Below, one piece after another: positions 10,069 to 19,018 of a stretch of 64,000 nt of DNA. Under the pieces are notes generated by a model. It ran no database searches. It was given only the letters and a program-made list of their open reading frames with translations, and was not told the DNA's origin. Numbering within the stretch: position 1 is the first letter of the stretch; the number at the start of each line of letters is the position of its first letter. A program made the translations under genes and the position numbers. Origin of the DNA: Pseudomonadota bacterium (GTDB taxonomy: Bacteria > Pseudomonadota > Gammaproteobacteria > Pseudomonadales > Pseudohongiellaceae); NCBI GenBank assembly GCA_027621405.1, contig JAQCBT010000005.1:124001-188000 (forward strand). Direction: 5' to 3'.

Positions 10069-10755
10069 CTAGCCCTGGAGCTGGTCAGCGTGACGCTGCA
10101 ACAGGCGTTGCACGGTCTTGAAACTGATCGGCATGACCGGGGTAGATACCTCATTGGAGATGGCACGCAGGGACTTGCCCTGCTTCTTCAGGTCAACGAT
10201 CTTCTTTAATACGCGCTGCTCCATGGGATTCTCGATCAGCCTGCCATTCTCATGAATCATGTAACCGAAGGGACGGCTACCACCGAGATAACGACCCTGC
10301 TTGCGCTGGCGTTGCTTGACGCCCTTGATGCGCTCGGCCGACTTGCGTTTCTCCAGGGAGGAAAACAGTTCCGCCGCCTTGTGGAAATTAATGGTGAAAT
10401 CTGGATCCGTGATGTCGCCGCCCAGTTCCACGATATGCAATTGCACGCCCCGATCACGCAACTTGGCGATCTGCTTGACCGCTTCCTGGCTGGAGCTGAA
10501 GATGCGCTCCAGCTTGCTGCACAGGATCACATCACCCGGCTGAAGTATCTCCAGGGTTTTCCTGCCATATTCCCGTTTACTGAATTCCTGGTTCCAGCTG
10601 CAGTCATGATCGCGAATGGTTTCGGTCATGAACCAGCCATGTTGCAGGCAGTAGGTCTGGATAGCGAGCAGCTCAGGCTCGAGTATCGCTTCCAGTTCGT
10701 CCCTTTCCATGGAAGCTTCCAACTCGGAAGTCCGGCAATAAGAATAGATCGTCAT
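10069..10755 (-). CDS. Serine recombinase (resolvase/invertase) family protein, orphan
   Basis: The product (228 residues from the ATG at 10755; 28 more residues are open upstream) starts MTIYSYCRTSE, the YxRxS motif that carries the nucleophilic serine of small serine recombinases (here Ser9). KLERIFSSSQEAVKQIAKL corresponds to the KLDRLxRS stretch, and the tail (about 185-228, GKSLRAISNEV...SFKTVQRLL) looks like a helix-turn-helix. The usual glutamine-rich segment after the nucleophile is replaced by an acidic helix (MERDELEAILEPE). No transposon ends, inverted repeats or partner genes are visible nearby, so it looks like a resident recombinase or regulator, not a live element. Substrate unknown. 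Confidence 0.75.
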   Translation of the reverse strand: MTIYSYCRTSELEASMERDELEAILEPELLAIQTYCLQHGWFMTETIRDHDCSWNQEFSKREYGRKTLEILQPGDVILCSKLERIFSSSQEAVKQIAKLRDRGVQLHIVELGGDITDPDFTINFHKAAELFSSLEKRKSAERIKGVKQRQRKQGRYLGGSRPFGYMIHENGRLIENPMEQRVLKKIVDLKKQGKSLRAISNEVSTPVMPISFKTVQRLLQRHADQLQG

Positions 10756-11341
10756 TTCTGGTCCCCACCCCGGGTTCGAACCACATAACTTCCCTGCTCC
10801 GCACCTGGTTTCCCCTGTTACCGGGGAATTGAAGTGCAAAGCATCCGGGCCAGCCTGATTCGACCGGTCACACTTTGAATTCGTATTATTGATTGGGCCT
10901 GAGTGACTCCGTGGAGTTTACTCTGGCGCCCGCCCCAAACTGCTGTCTCTCGGTCCTGCCATGCCACGAACACAGCTTGTTACCCATGGATTCAGGGAGC
11001 AAAACAGGACATTCCAGCAGCTACCTCGCTGACACATTCACCGGCTTGCTGCTGTTCTTGATAATTCACTGCAAACCGGTGATTTTGTTACTATTTTCGC
11101 GTGTATATGTGTCTGCGCAATGGCAAAGCCACGTGGCGAGCTATTTTAACCACAGGGGTTTTGGTGAAGCAAGAAATGGCGAGGCCTAAATCCCCTGTTT
11201 ATGACCAGATAATGCACTGATTTCCCAGACATAATCCCTGTGTCCCCGCAGATAGGGCGGAAAGCTCCAAAATTCTCCAAATCTTGGGCCGCATGCCTTT
11301 GTTTTTCGGCGATTTTTTTCACTTTCTGCCCCAGCAATTTA

Positions 11342-11370
11342 TTGAGCGGCGTTTGCATTACTGCTATAGT
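11342..11370 (+). promoter_or_regulatory. Sigma-70 promoter candidate for the rne leader
   Basis: TTGAGC at 11342-11347 and TATAGT at 11365-11370 are separated by exactly 17 nt, with a start expected near 11377. This is the best promoter between the recombinase gene and rne, and would give a leader of about 730 nt or an independent small RNA. Confidence 0.55.
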
Positions 11371-11694
11371 CCGGCAACAGCAATTATCCATACTTTAATA
11401 ATGTGGATATTTGGAAGCGCCAGACGCCGGTCGCTGACCACAATATCAGTCAATTCCCGCCCTGGCCCTTCATTCGGCACATACTGAGCCGATAGATGGA
11501 TTGTCACTGGAACAACGAGTTTCCCCGAAACAATCCAGGTACAAGGCAACCAGGCCGGGCCAAGGCCCTGCTGCCAGGTTTCCAGATCACCGGATCCCGG
11601 CCCCCTTCGACATAAACGACAGCGGAGCGCGAGGAAGCAAATCGGTGATGTGTAGTGACAAAAGAGCCGTGGACAGGCTTGGCGCGACCTAAGA

Positions 11695-11770
11695 CTAATT
11701 CAAGGAATTAGCAGCAACCGCCAGTACTGCTCACTTATGACATGATTTGAATCCATGCTGAGGACAGCAT
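11695..11770 (+). promoter_or_regulatory. Two GGA-bearing hairpins in the rne leader
   Basis: CTAATT-CAAGG-AATTAG (11695-11711) and ATGCTG-AGGA-CAGCAT (11755-11770) are perfect six-pair stems. The second presents AGGA as its whole loop and the first has GG A at the loop edge. GGA in a hairpin loop is the known recognition element of CsrA/RsmA. Binding here is inference. Confidence 0.4.
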
Positions 11771-12080
11771 GGAGACCAGACAGTTTTTCAGGTTATTTAT
11801 TCGACAGCCCTTCGAATGGCCGGCCAAGCCCGCCAAACATGGGCATAGTGTAGAAACAATCAGGTTTATTTTTAAAAACAACAAGTTACTTTCGTTTTCT
11901 GTGATTTAACCAACTTACAAATACGCCCGGATTCCCTGCAAAAGAGGTCCGTGTACACAGACTTACAGTTATTGCTGTTTAATCAATAAGCCACCCGGGG
12001 ACACAATCCCCACTCCTGCAGGCCTGCAGACAACAGGCATGCCGGATCTACCCTGCCGAGCAATGCGCCTGAGTTGACTG

Positions 12081-12095
12081 TCCTGGACAACAGGA
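12081..12095 (+). promoter_or_regulatory. Hairpin that can hide the rne ribosome binding site
   Basis: TCCTG (12081-12085) pairs with CAGGA (12091-12095) around a GACAA loop, and the CAGGA arm is the only Shine-Dalgarno-like sequence upstream of the rne ATG at 12108. Pairing would reduce rne translation; an RNA-binding protein or RNase E could shift the balance. Confidence 0.4.
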
Positions 12096-12107
12096 AAGTG
12101 AACCCTT

Positions 12108-14840
12108 ATGAAACGCATTTTGATCAATGCCACCCAGGAAGAGGAACTCCGGGTAGCACTCGTCGACGGTCAGCGACTCTACGACCTCGATATCGAAAAC
12201 CGCACCCGTATCCAGAAGAAGGCCAATATCTATAAAGGCAAGGTGACCCGCGTGGAACCCAGCCTGGAAGCCGCCTTCGTGGATTTTGGCGCTGAACGCC
12301 ACGGATTTCTCCCGCTGAAGGAGATCTCTCGCCAGTACTTCAAGAAGAATTCTGGCAATAACGAAAAATCCACCATCAAGGACCTGGTTGCCGAAGGCAC
12401 CGAGGTCATCGTGCAGGTGGAGAAGGAAGAGCGCGGCAATAAAGGCGCCGCCCTTACCACCTATGTCAGCCTCGCCGGTCGCTACCTGGTGCTGATGCCG
12501 AACAACCCCAAGGCGGGAGGAATTTCCCGCCGAATCGAGGGTGACGATCGCACCGAGATCCGCGATGCCCTACGTGCACTCAATATACCCGATGGCATGG
12601 GCCTGATCGTTCGCACCGCCGGTGTGGGCAAGGAACATGAAGAACTGCAATGGGACCTGGACTACCTGCTCTCCTTGTGGGACGCCATCCAGGAAGCCGG
12701 TGCCCAAAAGTCTGCACCGTTCCTGATCTACCAGGAAAGCAACGTCATCATCCGCACCATCCGCGATTATCTGCGCAAGGAAATCGGTGAGGTTTTGATA
12801 GACACCAAGGAATCCTACGACGAGGCACTCACCTTCATCCAGCAGGTCATGCCCCAGTACGAGGACCGCATCAAGCTGTATGAAGACAAGCTCCCCCTGT
12901 TCAACCGTTACCAGATAGAAAGCCAGATCGAGAGCGCCTTCCAGCGTGAAGTGAGCCTGCCGTCCGGTGGCTCTGTGGTGATCGATCCCACCGAGGCCCT
13001 GATCTCCATCGATATCAACTCCTCCCGGGCTACCCGTGGCGCCGATATCGAAGAGACGGCCCTCAATACCAACCTCGAAGCAGCCGATGAGATCGCTCGC
13101 CAGTTGCGCCTGCGGGACATGGGCGGCCTGGTGGTCATCGACTTCATCGACATGACATCCAACCGCAATCAGCGTGAGGTTGAGAATCGCATGCGGGATG
13201 CCCTGGAAGCAGATCGTGCCCGGGTACAGGTGGGTCGCATCTCACGCTTCGGCCTGCTGGAAATGTCACGGCAGCGTCTGCGTCCTTCACTGGGCGAGAC
13301 CAGCGCCATCGTCTGCCCACGTTGCAGTGGCCAGGGTACGATTCGTGGCGTGGAATCCCTGTCTCTCTCCATTCTGCGCATCCTCGGCGAGGAAGCCGCC
13401 AAGCAGAAGAGCATAGAGGTCATAGCTGAAGTACCACTGGTTGTTTCTTCCTATCTGCTGAACGAGAAGCGTATAGCGTTGGCAGATATTGAGAGCGGCA
13501 GCAAAACCAAGCTGACCATCAAGCCCAATGCCGATTTGGAAACACCCCACTACGTGATCACCGGCAAGAATCGCCAGGATGAATTGTACGAAGTGGATGC
13601 GGTCAAGAAACCTGAGCCGCAGACCAAGACTCGTCCGAATGAACAGCAGGAAGCCGCCGTACAGAAACCTTCTGTCAGCAACGTCCCAGCGCCCCGTCGA
13701 CCCGAACCCAAGAAGAAGAAGGGTCTGTTCGCGCGCATCATTGCCGCCCTGTTTGGTGACGGCGAAGACGAGAAGAAGAAAAAGGACAGCGGCCGCACAC
13801 AGCAATCCCGTGGTGGCCGCGGTGGCCGTTCCCGCAATCAGCGCGGCAAACAGGCCCGCAGCGGTGATCGTCCGGAACGTGGCGAACGCAAAGACAGTCG
13901 TCGCAAAGACTCCGGCAAGCCACGATCCCAGGACAAGCAGGCACGAGGGAAGGATGAGCAGCGCGAAGGTAAAGACAGCCGTCGCAGTGGCAATCGCAGC
14001 GAAGAGCGCGGTGATAACCGCAGTAATCGCAAGGAAGCCCGTGAAGGTGGTCGTGATGGCAATCGTGAAGGTGGTCGTGGCCGCGGACGCGGCAATCGCA
14101 GGGATCGTAACGACAATAACGAGCGTAGCGATAACCTTGAGCGCCAGGACAACCTTGAACGCCAGGGCCAGGACAACCCTGAGCGGCAAATCAGTCAGGA
14201 CCACAAGCAGGCTGCCAGCGGGCAGCGTCGCTCCGGTGAACGCCGCCCCCGCAATACGACGCCGCGCAGGCGCGGACCACGCCCAGAACAGGGCGTCGAA
14301 CAGCACGCCGAAGATGCTGCCAATAATCAGCCACAATCGGTGACAGCTGACCCCATTGCCAATGAAGCACAGGGACAGGATAGCCAGGCTGCAGCAATCG
14401 ATACGCAACAGTCCAGGCCAGAGCACAAGGCTCCCGCACGCCGCAGGAGACCGCAGGGCGATAGTCAGCCAGCAGATCAGGAGCAGCAAGCTGCGCCACA
14501 ACCCAATGCTGCGCCTGCACCGAGTGATTCAGGATCTCGGGAGCAGCAAAGCGGAAATCAGGACCTTGCCCGTTCCGACAATGGCTCCCCTGCTCCGGCA
14601 CCACAACAGCAGCCTGCAGCCCCCGTTGCTGAAGCACCGAAGCGACAGGAACAGCAAGCTGCCACTGCCAGCCCAGCCCAGGATGGCCAGCCCCAGCAGG
14701 ACAGCAAGCCCCAGCAGGACAGCGTCACCAAGATCGCCCAGCCTGCCCAGGAGCCGAGGTTCCGCGGTCGTGCCCCGAATGATCCACGGGAAGTGAAAAA
14801 GCGCCAGCAGCAGGAAGCGCCGCAATCCCCTGCGGAGTAA
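12108..14840 (+). CDS. rne: Ribonuclease E
   Basis: This is the endoribonuclease that starts mRNA decay and processes rRNA and tRNA precursors; it scaffolds the degradosome at the membrane. In the 910-residue product, the S1 domain covers about 37-120, the catalytic aspartates are D302 (SIDINS) and D345 (VIDFIDM), matching D303/D346 of E. coli, and the zinc-link is C403-P-R-C406. From about 515 the chain is low-complexity: a [15 protein letters not shown] amphipathic segment near 535-550, likely the membrane anchor, then RGG/R-rich and Q/P/A-rich tracts to the end ([12 protein letters not shown]). It is followed by a strong terminator. The scaffold half diverges from E. coli, as is usual. Confidence 0.97.
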   Translation: MKRILINATQEEELRVALVDGQRLYDLDIENRTRIQKKANIYKGKVTRVEPSLEAAFVDFGAERHGFLPLKEISRQYFKKNSGNNEKSTIKDLVAEGTEVIVQVEKEERGNKGAALTTYVSLAGRYLVLMPNNPKAGGISRRIEGDDRTEIRDALRALNIPDGMGLIVRTAGVGKEHEELQWDLDYLLSLWDAIQEAGAQKSAPFLIYQESNVIIRTIRDYLRKEIGEVLIDTKESYDEALTFIQQVMPQYEDRIKLYEDKLPLFNRYQIESQIESAFQREVSLPSGGSVVIDPTEALISIDINSSRATRGADIEETALNTNLEAADEIARQLRLRDMGGLVVIDFIDMTSNRNQREVENRMRDALEADRARVQVGRISRFGLLEMSRQRLRPSLGETSAIVCPRCSGQGTIRGVESLSLSILRILGEEAAKQKSIEVIAEVPLVVSSYLLNEKRIALADIESGSKTKLTIKPNADLETPHYVITGKNRQDELYEVDAVKKPEPQTKTRPNEQQEAAVQKPSVSNVPAPRRPEPKKKKGLFARIIAALFGDGEDEKKKKDSGRTQQSRGGRGGRSRNQRGKQARSGDRPERGERKDSRRKDSGKPRSQDKQARGKDEQREGKDSRRSGNRSEERGDNRSNRKEAREGGRDGNREGGRGRGRGNRRDRNDNNERSDNLERQDNLERQGQDNPERQISQDHKQAASGQRRSGERRPRNTTPRRRGPRPEQGVEQHAEDAANNQPQSVTADPIANEAQGQDSQAAAIDTQQSRPEHKAPARRRRPQGDSQPADQEQQAAPQPNAAPAPSDSGSREQQSGNQDLARSDNGSPAPAPQQQPAAPVAEAPKRQEQQAATASPAQDGQPQQDSKPQQDSVTKIAQPAQEPRFRGRAPNDPREVKKRQQQEAPQSPAE

Positions 14841-14868
14841 GGCAGCGTACGCGCTATAATGGCAAGAC

Positions 14869-14900
14869 AAAAAAAGCCCGGTTTAACCGGGCTTTTTTTT
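14869..14900. terminator. Bidirectional Rho-independent terminator between rne and etfA
   Basis: The stem GCCCGGTT/AACCGGGC is flanked by a run of A on the left and eight T on the right, so it can terminate the plus-strand rne message and the minus-strand etfBA message. The layout of convergent genes on either side fits. Confidence 0.92.
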
Positions 14901-14923
14901 GATTACGAAAAGACAGTGCTCGT

Positions 14924-15850
14924 TTACAAGGCCTCTTCCAGTTCCGGTAAGGCCTTGAACAGGTCTGCCACGAGTCCGTAGTCGGCCACCTGGAAGATCG
15001 GTGCCTCTTCATCCTTGTTGATTGCCACTATCACCTTGCTGTCCTTCATACCGGCCAGGTGTTGAATCGCTCCGGAGATGCCCACGGCGATATACAGGTC
15101 CGGGGCTACGATCTTGCCAGTCTGGCCAACCTGGTAGTCGTTGGGGACGAAGCCTGCGTCCACCGCGGCCCGCGAGGCGCCGATGGCGGCACCGAGTTTG
15201 TCCGCAACCTTCTCCAGCAGGGCGAAGTTCTCGCCGTTCTGCATACCACGACCGCCGGAGATGACGACTGACGCGGCGGTCAGTTCCGGGCGCTCGGACT
15301 TGGACAGTTGCTCGCCAACGAACTGAGCCTTGGACTGTTCAACGGTGTGAGCATTGCTCTCTACAGTGGCACTTCCATCCTTCGCCGCTTCGGCAAACGC
15401 CGTGGTACGCACGGTAACCACCTTGATGGGATCAGAGGTCTGTACTGTAGCCATGGCATTACCGGCATAGATGGGTCGCACGAAGGTGTCTTCGCCCTTC
15501 ACCTCGATAATGTCAGATATCTGATCCACATCCAGCAGGGCTGCCACTCTCGGCATCAGGTTCTTGCCCGTGGTGGTGGCGGCAGCGAGGATATGGGTAT
15601 AGCCCTTGCCCACTTCTGCCACCAGTGGCGCTACCGCCTCCGGCAATTGATGCTCGTAGCAGGCGTTGTCGGCCACGATGACCTTGCCAACACCGGCTGC
15701 CTTTGCAGCTTCCTGAGCCGCGGCGTCGCAACCGTAACCGGCGACGAGGATATCGACATCACCACCGATGGCTGCGGCGGCAGTAACTGTATTCAGGGTT
15801 GCCGTCTTCAGAGACCCGTTATCGTGTTCTGCTATCACTAAAATTGACAT
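14924..15850 (-). CDS. etfA: Electron transfer flavoprotein, alpha subunit
   Basis: ETF accepts electrons from acyl-CoA and other dehydrogenases and passes them to ETF:ubiquinone oxidoreductase. The 308-residue subunit has the N-terminal alpha/beta domain and the C-terminal FAD-binding domain (about 185-308) with [30 protein letters not shown] and the [19 protein letters not shown] segment typical of EtfA. It begins 8 nt after etfB, giving the common etfB-etfA order. The ETF-QO gene is not in the window. Confidence 0.96.
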   Translation of the reverse strand: MSILVIAEHDNGSLKTATLNTVTAAAAIGGDVDILVAGYGCDAAAQEAAKAAGVGKVIVADNACYEHQLPEAVAPLVAEVGKGYTHILAAATTTGKNLMPRVAALLDVDQISDIIEVKGEDTFVRPIYAGNAMATVQTSDPIKVVTVRTTAFAEAAKDGSATVESNAHTVEQSKAQFVGEQLSKSERPELTAASVVISGGRGMQNGENFALLEKVADKLGAAIGASRAAVDAGFVPNDYQVGQTGKIVAPDLYIAVGISGAIQHLAGMKDSKVIVAINKDEEAPIFQVADYGLVADLFKALPELEEAL

Positions 15851-15858
15851 GGGTGCTC

Positions 15859-16608
15859 CTAAATAACCTTGGCTTCGTTCTTCAATTTGTCCACGAGGGC
15901 TGCAACAGACTCGACCTTCACCCCTGCGCTACGCTCGGCCGGCGGTGCCACACTCAGTGTCTTGATATTGGAACCCACTTCCACACCGAGGTCGGCCGCC
16001 GACAGGGTGTCGATCGGCTTCTTCTTGGCCTTCATGATATTGGGCAGGGAGGCATAACGCGGCTCATTGAGGCGCAGGTCGGTGGTGACCACTGCTGGCA
16101 GATCCAGCATGACAGTCTGTTCACCACCATCGATCTCGCGGGTGACCTCGATCTTGCCGTCCTTTACTTCCGCCTTGCAGGCGAATGTGCCCTGGGGAAC
16201 ATTCAACAGGGCAGCCAGCATCTGGCCCACCTGGTTGTTGTCGGTATCGATGGACTGTTTACCGAGGATGACCAGGTCGATGCCTTCCTTCTCGACGATC
16301 GCCTTCAGCACCTTGGCGACTGCCAGGGGCTCGAGAGCTTCTTCAGTCTGCACAAGGATGCCACGATCCGAACCCAGGGCCAGGGCAGTACGAATCTGCT
16401 CCTGCGCAGCCGCTGGTCCGATAGATACTGCGATCACTTCGTCGGCGGCGCCGGCTTCCTTCAGCCGGATCGCTTCTTCGACCGCGATTTCACAGAACGG
16501 ATTAATCGCCATTTTAGCGTTGGTGAGATCAACGCCGGTGCCGTCAGATTTGACCCTGACTCGCACGTAGGCATCCACTACGCGCTTAATTCCAACAAGA
16601 ACCTTCAT
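15859..16608 (-). CDS. etfB: Electron transfer flavoprotein, beta subunit
   Basis: This is the partner of EtfA; it binds AMP and shapes the electron-donating surface. The 249-residue product starts [12 protein letters not shown] and contains the ETF-beta signature near 165-185 ([26 protein letters not shown] in pieces). GGAG sits 6 nt upstream of the ATG. The leader upstream carries a promoter candidate and a hairpin with a GGA loop, listed separately. Confidence 0.96.
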   Translation of the reverse strand: MKVLVGIKRVVDAYVRVRVKSDGTGVDLTNAKMAINPFCEIAVEEAIRLKEAGAADEVIAVSIGPAAAQEQIRTALALGSDRGILVQTEEALEPLAVAKVLKAIVEKEGIDLVILGKQSIDTDNNQVGQMLAALLNVPQGTFACKAEVKDGKIEVTREIDGGEQTVMLDLPAVVTTDLRLNEPRYASLPNIMKAKKKPIDTLSAADLGVEVGSNIKTLSVAPPAERSAGVKVESVAALVDKLKNEAKVI

Positions 16609-16706
16609 GGATTCTCCAGAGATGTGTGCTGAGGTGAATGGATTCGATCGACGAGAATTCCGGCCAGCATCCAGAATCTGTATCTGGAAACTGATAGCGA
16701 GGAAAA

Positions 16707-16786
16707 CCAGGCGCTTCCTGCACCCTGGACGTCGATAGTCCGGAAAAAAAGGCGCTCATATTGCCGTTTTTGCCCTGACAGGTCAA
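16707..16786 (-). promoter_or_regulatory. Promoter candidate and GGA-loop hairpin upstream of etfBA
   Basis: On the minus strand TTGACC (16786-16781) and CAATAT (16763-16758) are 17 nt apart, a fair sigma-70 pair. Downstream in the predicted leader, CCAGG(G)TGC and GCGCCTGG (16728-16707) pair with one bulged G around an AGGAA loop. This is a possible CsrA/RsmA site well upstream of the etfB start. Both calls are inference from sequence only. Confidence 0.35.
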
Positions 16787-16858
16787 TAAGACTGCCTCTT
16801 CGCAGGCCGCTTGCTGGACTACACTTAAGTGAGGAAATGACTCTCAGGGAATAGGGAA

Positions 16859-17185
16859 ATGAAACCAGCAGCTACAGCAAATCTGTCACCAATTCGCTGG
16901 CCGGGACTGATTGTTTGCGCACTGATGCTGACTAATTGCGGCTTTGTCACGGCACCACTGGCCCTGGCCAGCGCCGAGGTAGCCAGCAGCACGGTGAAGG
17001 CGGCAGATTATGGCCTCGAACAAGGCAGGACGGCGGCAATCTATGTCCGCAACCAGGGCAGCAAGGGGGCCAGGGTGACAGCTGAATTTCTCGGCACGAT
17101 GGTGGATGACATGCGCGACAGTCTGCGGGTACACCCCAGGCCTGCGCAACAGGCGATCCCCACCTCCTCCCAGGACAGCGACTGA
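16859..17185 (+). CDS. Small predicted lipoprotein, hypothetical
   Basis: The product is a 108-residue protein with a hydrophobic leader (about 13-31) ending in LTNCG, a lipobox-like site for lipidation at Cys27. The rest is a short soluble part with ADYGLEQGRTAAIYVRNQGSKGARVTAEFLGTMVDDMRDSL. AGGGAA sits 1-6 nt before the ATG with a second AGGGAA further up. I do not recognise a family. It is transcribed away from etfB and ends convergently 8 nt from the DUF1285 gene. The function is unknown, presumably an envelope role. Confidence 0.6.
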   Translation: MKPAATANLSPIRWPGLIVCALMLTNCGFVTAPLALASAEVASSTVKAADYGLEQGRTAAIYVRNQGSKGARVTAEFLGTMVDDMRDSLRVHPRPAQQAIPTSSQDSD

Positions 17186-17193
17186 CCCGGGCT

Positions 17194-17826
17194 TCAGCCG
17201 GTAATCGGGAAGAACACACCGCGACTGTATACGCCGGTCCCCCGCTCGCCTTCATCCACCGCCAGTTCTATCAAGCGGTAGAACACGGAGCGCACCAGCA
17301 AGCCCCGTAGCCCGCTGCGAACATGCAGGGTGGGATGGGGTTTGCCGGTCTCCGGATCGGTGGTGATACACAACCCATGCTCGTCGTCGGCACTGACCAC
17401 CTCACCGGTATTGGTGGTGAAAACGAGGGACTGGGTCGCTCCACTACCCTGAACTTCCATTTCGGTCACCAGGAATGGACAGTCCTCCACCTGGATCCCC
17501 ACTTTCTCCACGGGAGTCACCAGGAAGTAATTATCGCCCTCCCGCTTCAGGACCGAGGCAAATAGCTGCACCATGGCGGGACGGCGAATGGGTCTACCTT
17601 CATGCAACCAGGTGCCATCGCGCTGGATGAGCATGTCGATGTCGCCACAGAACGGCGGATCCCACAGGTGCACGGGCGCCGGGCCACGGCTCTTGATGCC
17701 AGCCACGAGGGCGAATGGATCCGGTGCCTGGCCGGCACGCTCTGCCTTGCTATGTGGCTTATCGCCTGATTGACTGATGGGAAGACCTGCCCGGCACGGG
17801 GCTGGCCGCCATGGCAGCCAACGCAA
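17194..17826 (-). CDS. DUF1285 family protein
   Basis: The core (GPAPVHLWDPPFCGDIDMLI, then RDGTWLHEGRPIRRPAMVQLFASVL) is the hallmark of DUF1285, a conserved proteobacterial family of unknown function with two beta-rich subdomains. The frame is open to a TTG at 17826 (210 residues); no in-frame ATG exists before the conserved block, so the true start is uncertain and may be the TTG or an internal GTG. It follows the DUF4823 gene by 14 nt and is probably co-transcribed with it. The C-terminus ends RGVFFPITG. Confidence 0.82.
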   Translation of the reverse strand: MRWLPWRPAPCRAGLPISQSGDKPHSKAERAGQAPDPFALVAGIKSRGPAPVHLWDPPFCGDIDMLIQRDGTWLHEGRPIRRPAMVQLFASVLKREGDNYFLVTPVEKVGIQVEDCPFLVTEMEVQGSGATQSLVFTTNTGEVVSADDEHGLCITTDPETGKPHPTLHVRSGLRGLLVRSVFYRLIELAVDEGERGTGVYSRGVFFPITG

Positions 17827-17840
17827 TGCCTGTTCAATAT

Positions 17841-18458
17841 CTATACACGCAAGCTGTCGAAATACTCCAGCAAGCCTGGCAGCAGGATCGTTGCTGGCTC
17901 GTCATCGTAGAGACTCAACCAGCCACTGCCCGACTCGATACGGGCGATGTCCACCTGCTTGCCACTCATGGTATCCAGAATAATAAGCTGCACCAGGGCA
18001 TGATCCAAGCCGACCTTGGCAACGATCTCTTCATTGCTGTCCTGACGCAGGGAGGTGAGGATCTCGGTCCAGGTTCCCAGGCGATCGTCCCAGGCCAGCA
18101 GGCGTGGGTAGACCACGTAATTACTGCCGGCCCGCTGCGCCGAACGTAAGGCATAATCTGGCGATTCCGGAAACAGGCCAATGCGCACGCCACTGAAACT
18201 ATTACTCACGGCCGTCTCCAGCAGCTCCGTGAGGGCGTTGGCATGGGCCGGGTTCACCGAGCTGATGTGCTGACTACGAGCAATATAAAAAGAAGCATGG
18301 GCCGGAATGACCCAGCGGGTTTCGCGCCGGATAGCCGTTGTAGTCAGCAACTGGCTGGCCTCGAACAACTGTCGCGATTCCTGCCAGGCAGAATTCATGC
18401 TGCTGCAGCTAACGAGGGCGAACGCCAACGCAGCGAAGGAAATAGACTGCTTGATCAC
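17841..18458 (-). CDS. DUF4823 domain lipoprotein
   Basis: The 205-residue product has a signal sequence ending ALVSCSS, a lipobox with Cys18, so it should be an outer- or inner-membrane lipoprotein. The rest matches DUF4823 in layout: AHASFYIARSQH near the start, a Ser/Asn region, SNYVVYPRLLAWDDR and a final catalytic-free beta domain. The start is a GTG at 18458 with AAGGAG 7 nt upstream. Function unknown. Because DUF1285 follows closely, the two may act together, but that is only positional. Confidence 0.8.
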   Translation of the reverse strand: MIKQSISFAALAFALVSCSSMNSAWQESRQLFEASQLLTTTAIRRETRWVIPAHASFYIARSQHISSVNPAHANALTELLETAVSNSFSGVRIGLFPESPDYALRSAQRAGSNYVVYPRLLAWDDRLGTWTEILTSLRQDSNEEIVAKVGLDHALVQLIILDTMSGKQVDIARIESGSGWLSLYDDEPATILLPGLLEYFDSLRV

Positions 18459-18628
18459 CGATAGACTCCTTTCCGGGCGGCCAGCTCTTGCCGCTTTGGC
18501 CCGTCTCCATGGCTTGATTGTTAACTTCAGGTAAACACAGCAGGAATCGCGCCAGCTCTTATGCTATTCCAGCCATTGATAGCTGTGCGCTTAGTGCAAA
18601 CTTTCATCAACGAATTTTTATGTGCTGC

Positions 18629-18634
18629 TATAGT
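18629..18634 (+). promoter_or_regulatory. -10 element of the candidate Csr-type RNA
   Basis: TATAGT at 18629-18634 has no good -35 at 16-18 nt (ATCAAC at best), which would fit a promoter needing an activator. I looked for a palindromic GacA/UvrY-type box 60-70 nt upstream and saw no convincing copy. Transcription would begin near 18641. Confidence 0.45.
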
Positions 18635-18640
18635 TAACTA

Positions 18641-18868
18641 CAAGAAGATCAGATGACTCGCACTGGTCGACGAACACTTTCCCCAGGCTCAAAAGGCTTG
18701 TGGAAGGTTCAAACAAGGAAGTTGCATTCAAGGATGATGCTAAGCGTGCCACAGGACGTGGCAATGGAAGCGCTCTCCGCTGGACGGAGCGACCGGTGCG
18801 ATCTTCGGGCAGGAAGCCCCTTCGTAATGGACTTGGCCGGGAAAGGATTTCCCGGCTAATTCTGTTTT
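18641..18868 (+). ncRNA. Candidate CsrB/RsmZ-type small RNA (CsrA-sequestering)
   Basis: There is no protein gene between 18459 and 19018. On the plus strand ten GGA triplets fall at 18702, 18717, 18732, 18754, 18766, 18782, 18786, 18812, 18829 and 18845, about 15 nt apart, while the reverse strand has few. Several match CA(A)GGA(T/C/A)G, the repeat known from CsrB. Hairpins expose GGA in loops: GCCAC-AGGAC-GTGGC (18749-18763), GGGC-AGGAA-GCCC, TCCG-CTGGA-CGGA, and a last nine-pair stem GCCGGGAAA/TTTCCCGGC (18836-18856) with loop GGA. TAATTCTGTTTT follows, so this stem doubles as a terminator. By family knowledge such RNAs titrate CsrA/RsmA. Ends are estimates. Confidence 0.68.
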
Positions 18869-18976
18869 CCCGCCGCAGCCGTTTACCCCGCTCTCCCCTT
18901 ATCTCTGCTCGCCATGTATCACGATCAATTCCCTGACGATGGCAGTTAGGGTGCTGCCCGTGGCGGTGTTACACTT

Positions 18977-18992
18977 GTGCACGCAAGTGCAC
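18977..18992 (+). repeat. Perfect inverted repeat in the mnmH leader
   Basis: GTGCAC-GCAA-GTGCAC is a six-pair stem with a GNRA-type tetraloop, 27 nt before the mnmH ATG. It could be an mRNA hairpin or an operator; no tract of U follows, so it is not a terminator. Confidence 0.4.
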
Positions 18993-19018
18993 TGAGCCTG
19001 GGTAGCAGCACCCGATAC

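Larger units (their letters stand above)
10756..12107. other. 1.35-kb non-coding stretch between recombinase gene and rne
   Basis: No convincing protein gene lies here; the short frames have no recognisable product, and most lack a ribosome site. The left part (10756-11340) faces the recombinase start and shows nothing definite. From 11342 there is a good sigma-70 promoter, then about 730 nt of sequence leading to rne with several hairpins. Long, structured leaders are known for rne in enteric bacteria, where they mediate autoregulation by RNase E; this leader would be longer still. A separate small RNA gene within it is also possible. Confidence 0.6.

Noticed and set aside
10761..10790. GGTTCGAACC followed by ...GGACCA on the minus strand, like the T-arm and CCA end of a tRNA
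   Set aside because: The T-stem does not pair, the acceptor length is off by one, and no D or anticodon arm is found upstream; chance or at most a decayed piece.
10893..11189. 98-residue plus-strand frame
   Set aside because: Composition unlike a gene, no known domain, weak start.
11146..11391. 81-residue minus-strand frame upstream of rne
   Set aside because: No ribosome site or recognisable family, and it crosses the rne promoter candidate.
13287..14501. 404-residue minus-strand frame opposite the rne tail
   Set aside because: A shadow of the repetitive Arg/Gln-rich rne 3' half; hydrophobic mirror composition, no family.
18700..18936. Short plus-strand protein frames in the GGA-rich region
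   Set aside because: No ribosome site or family; the GGA-loop hairpins explain the sequence better as RNA.
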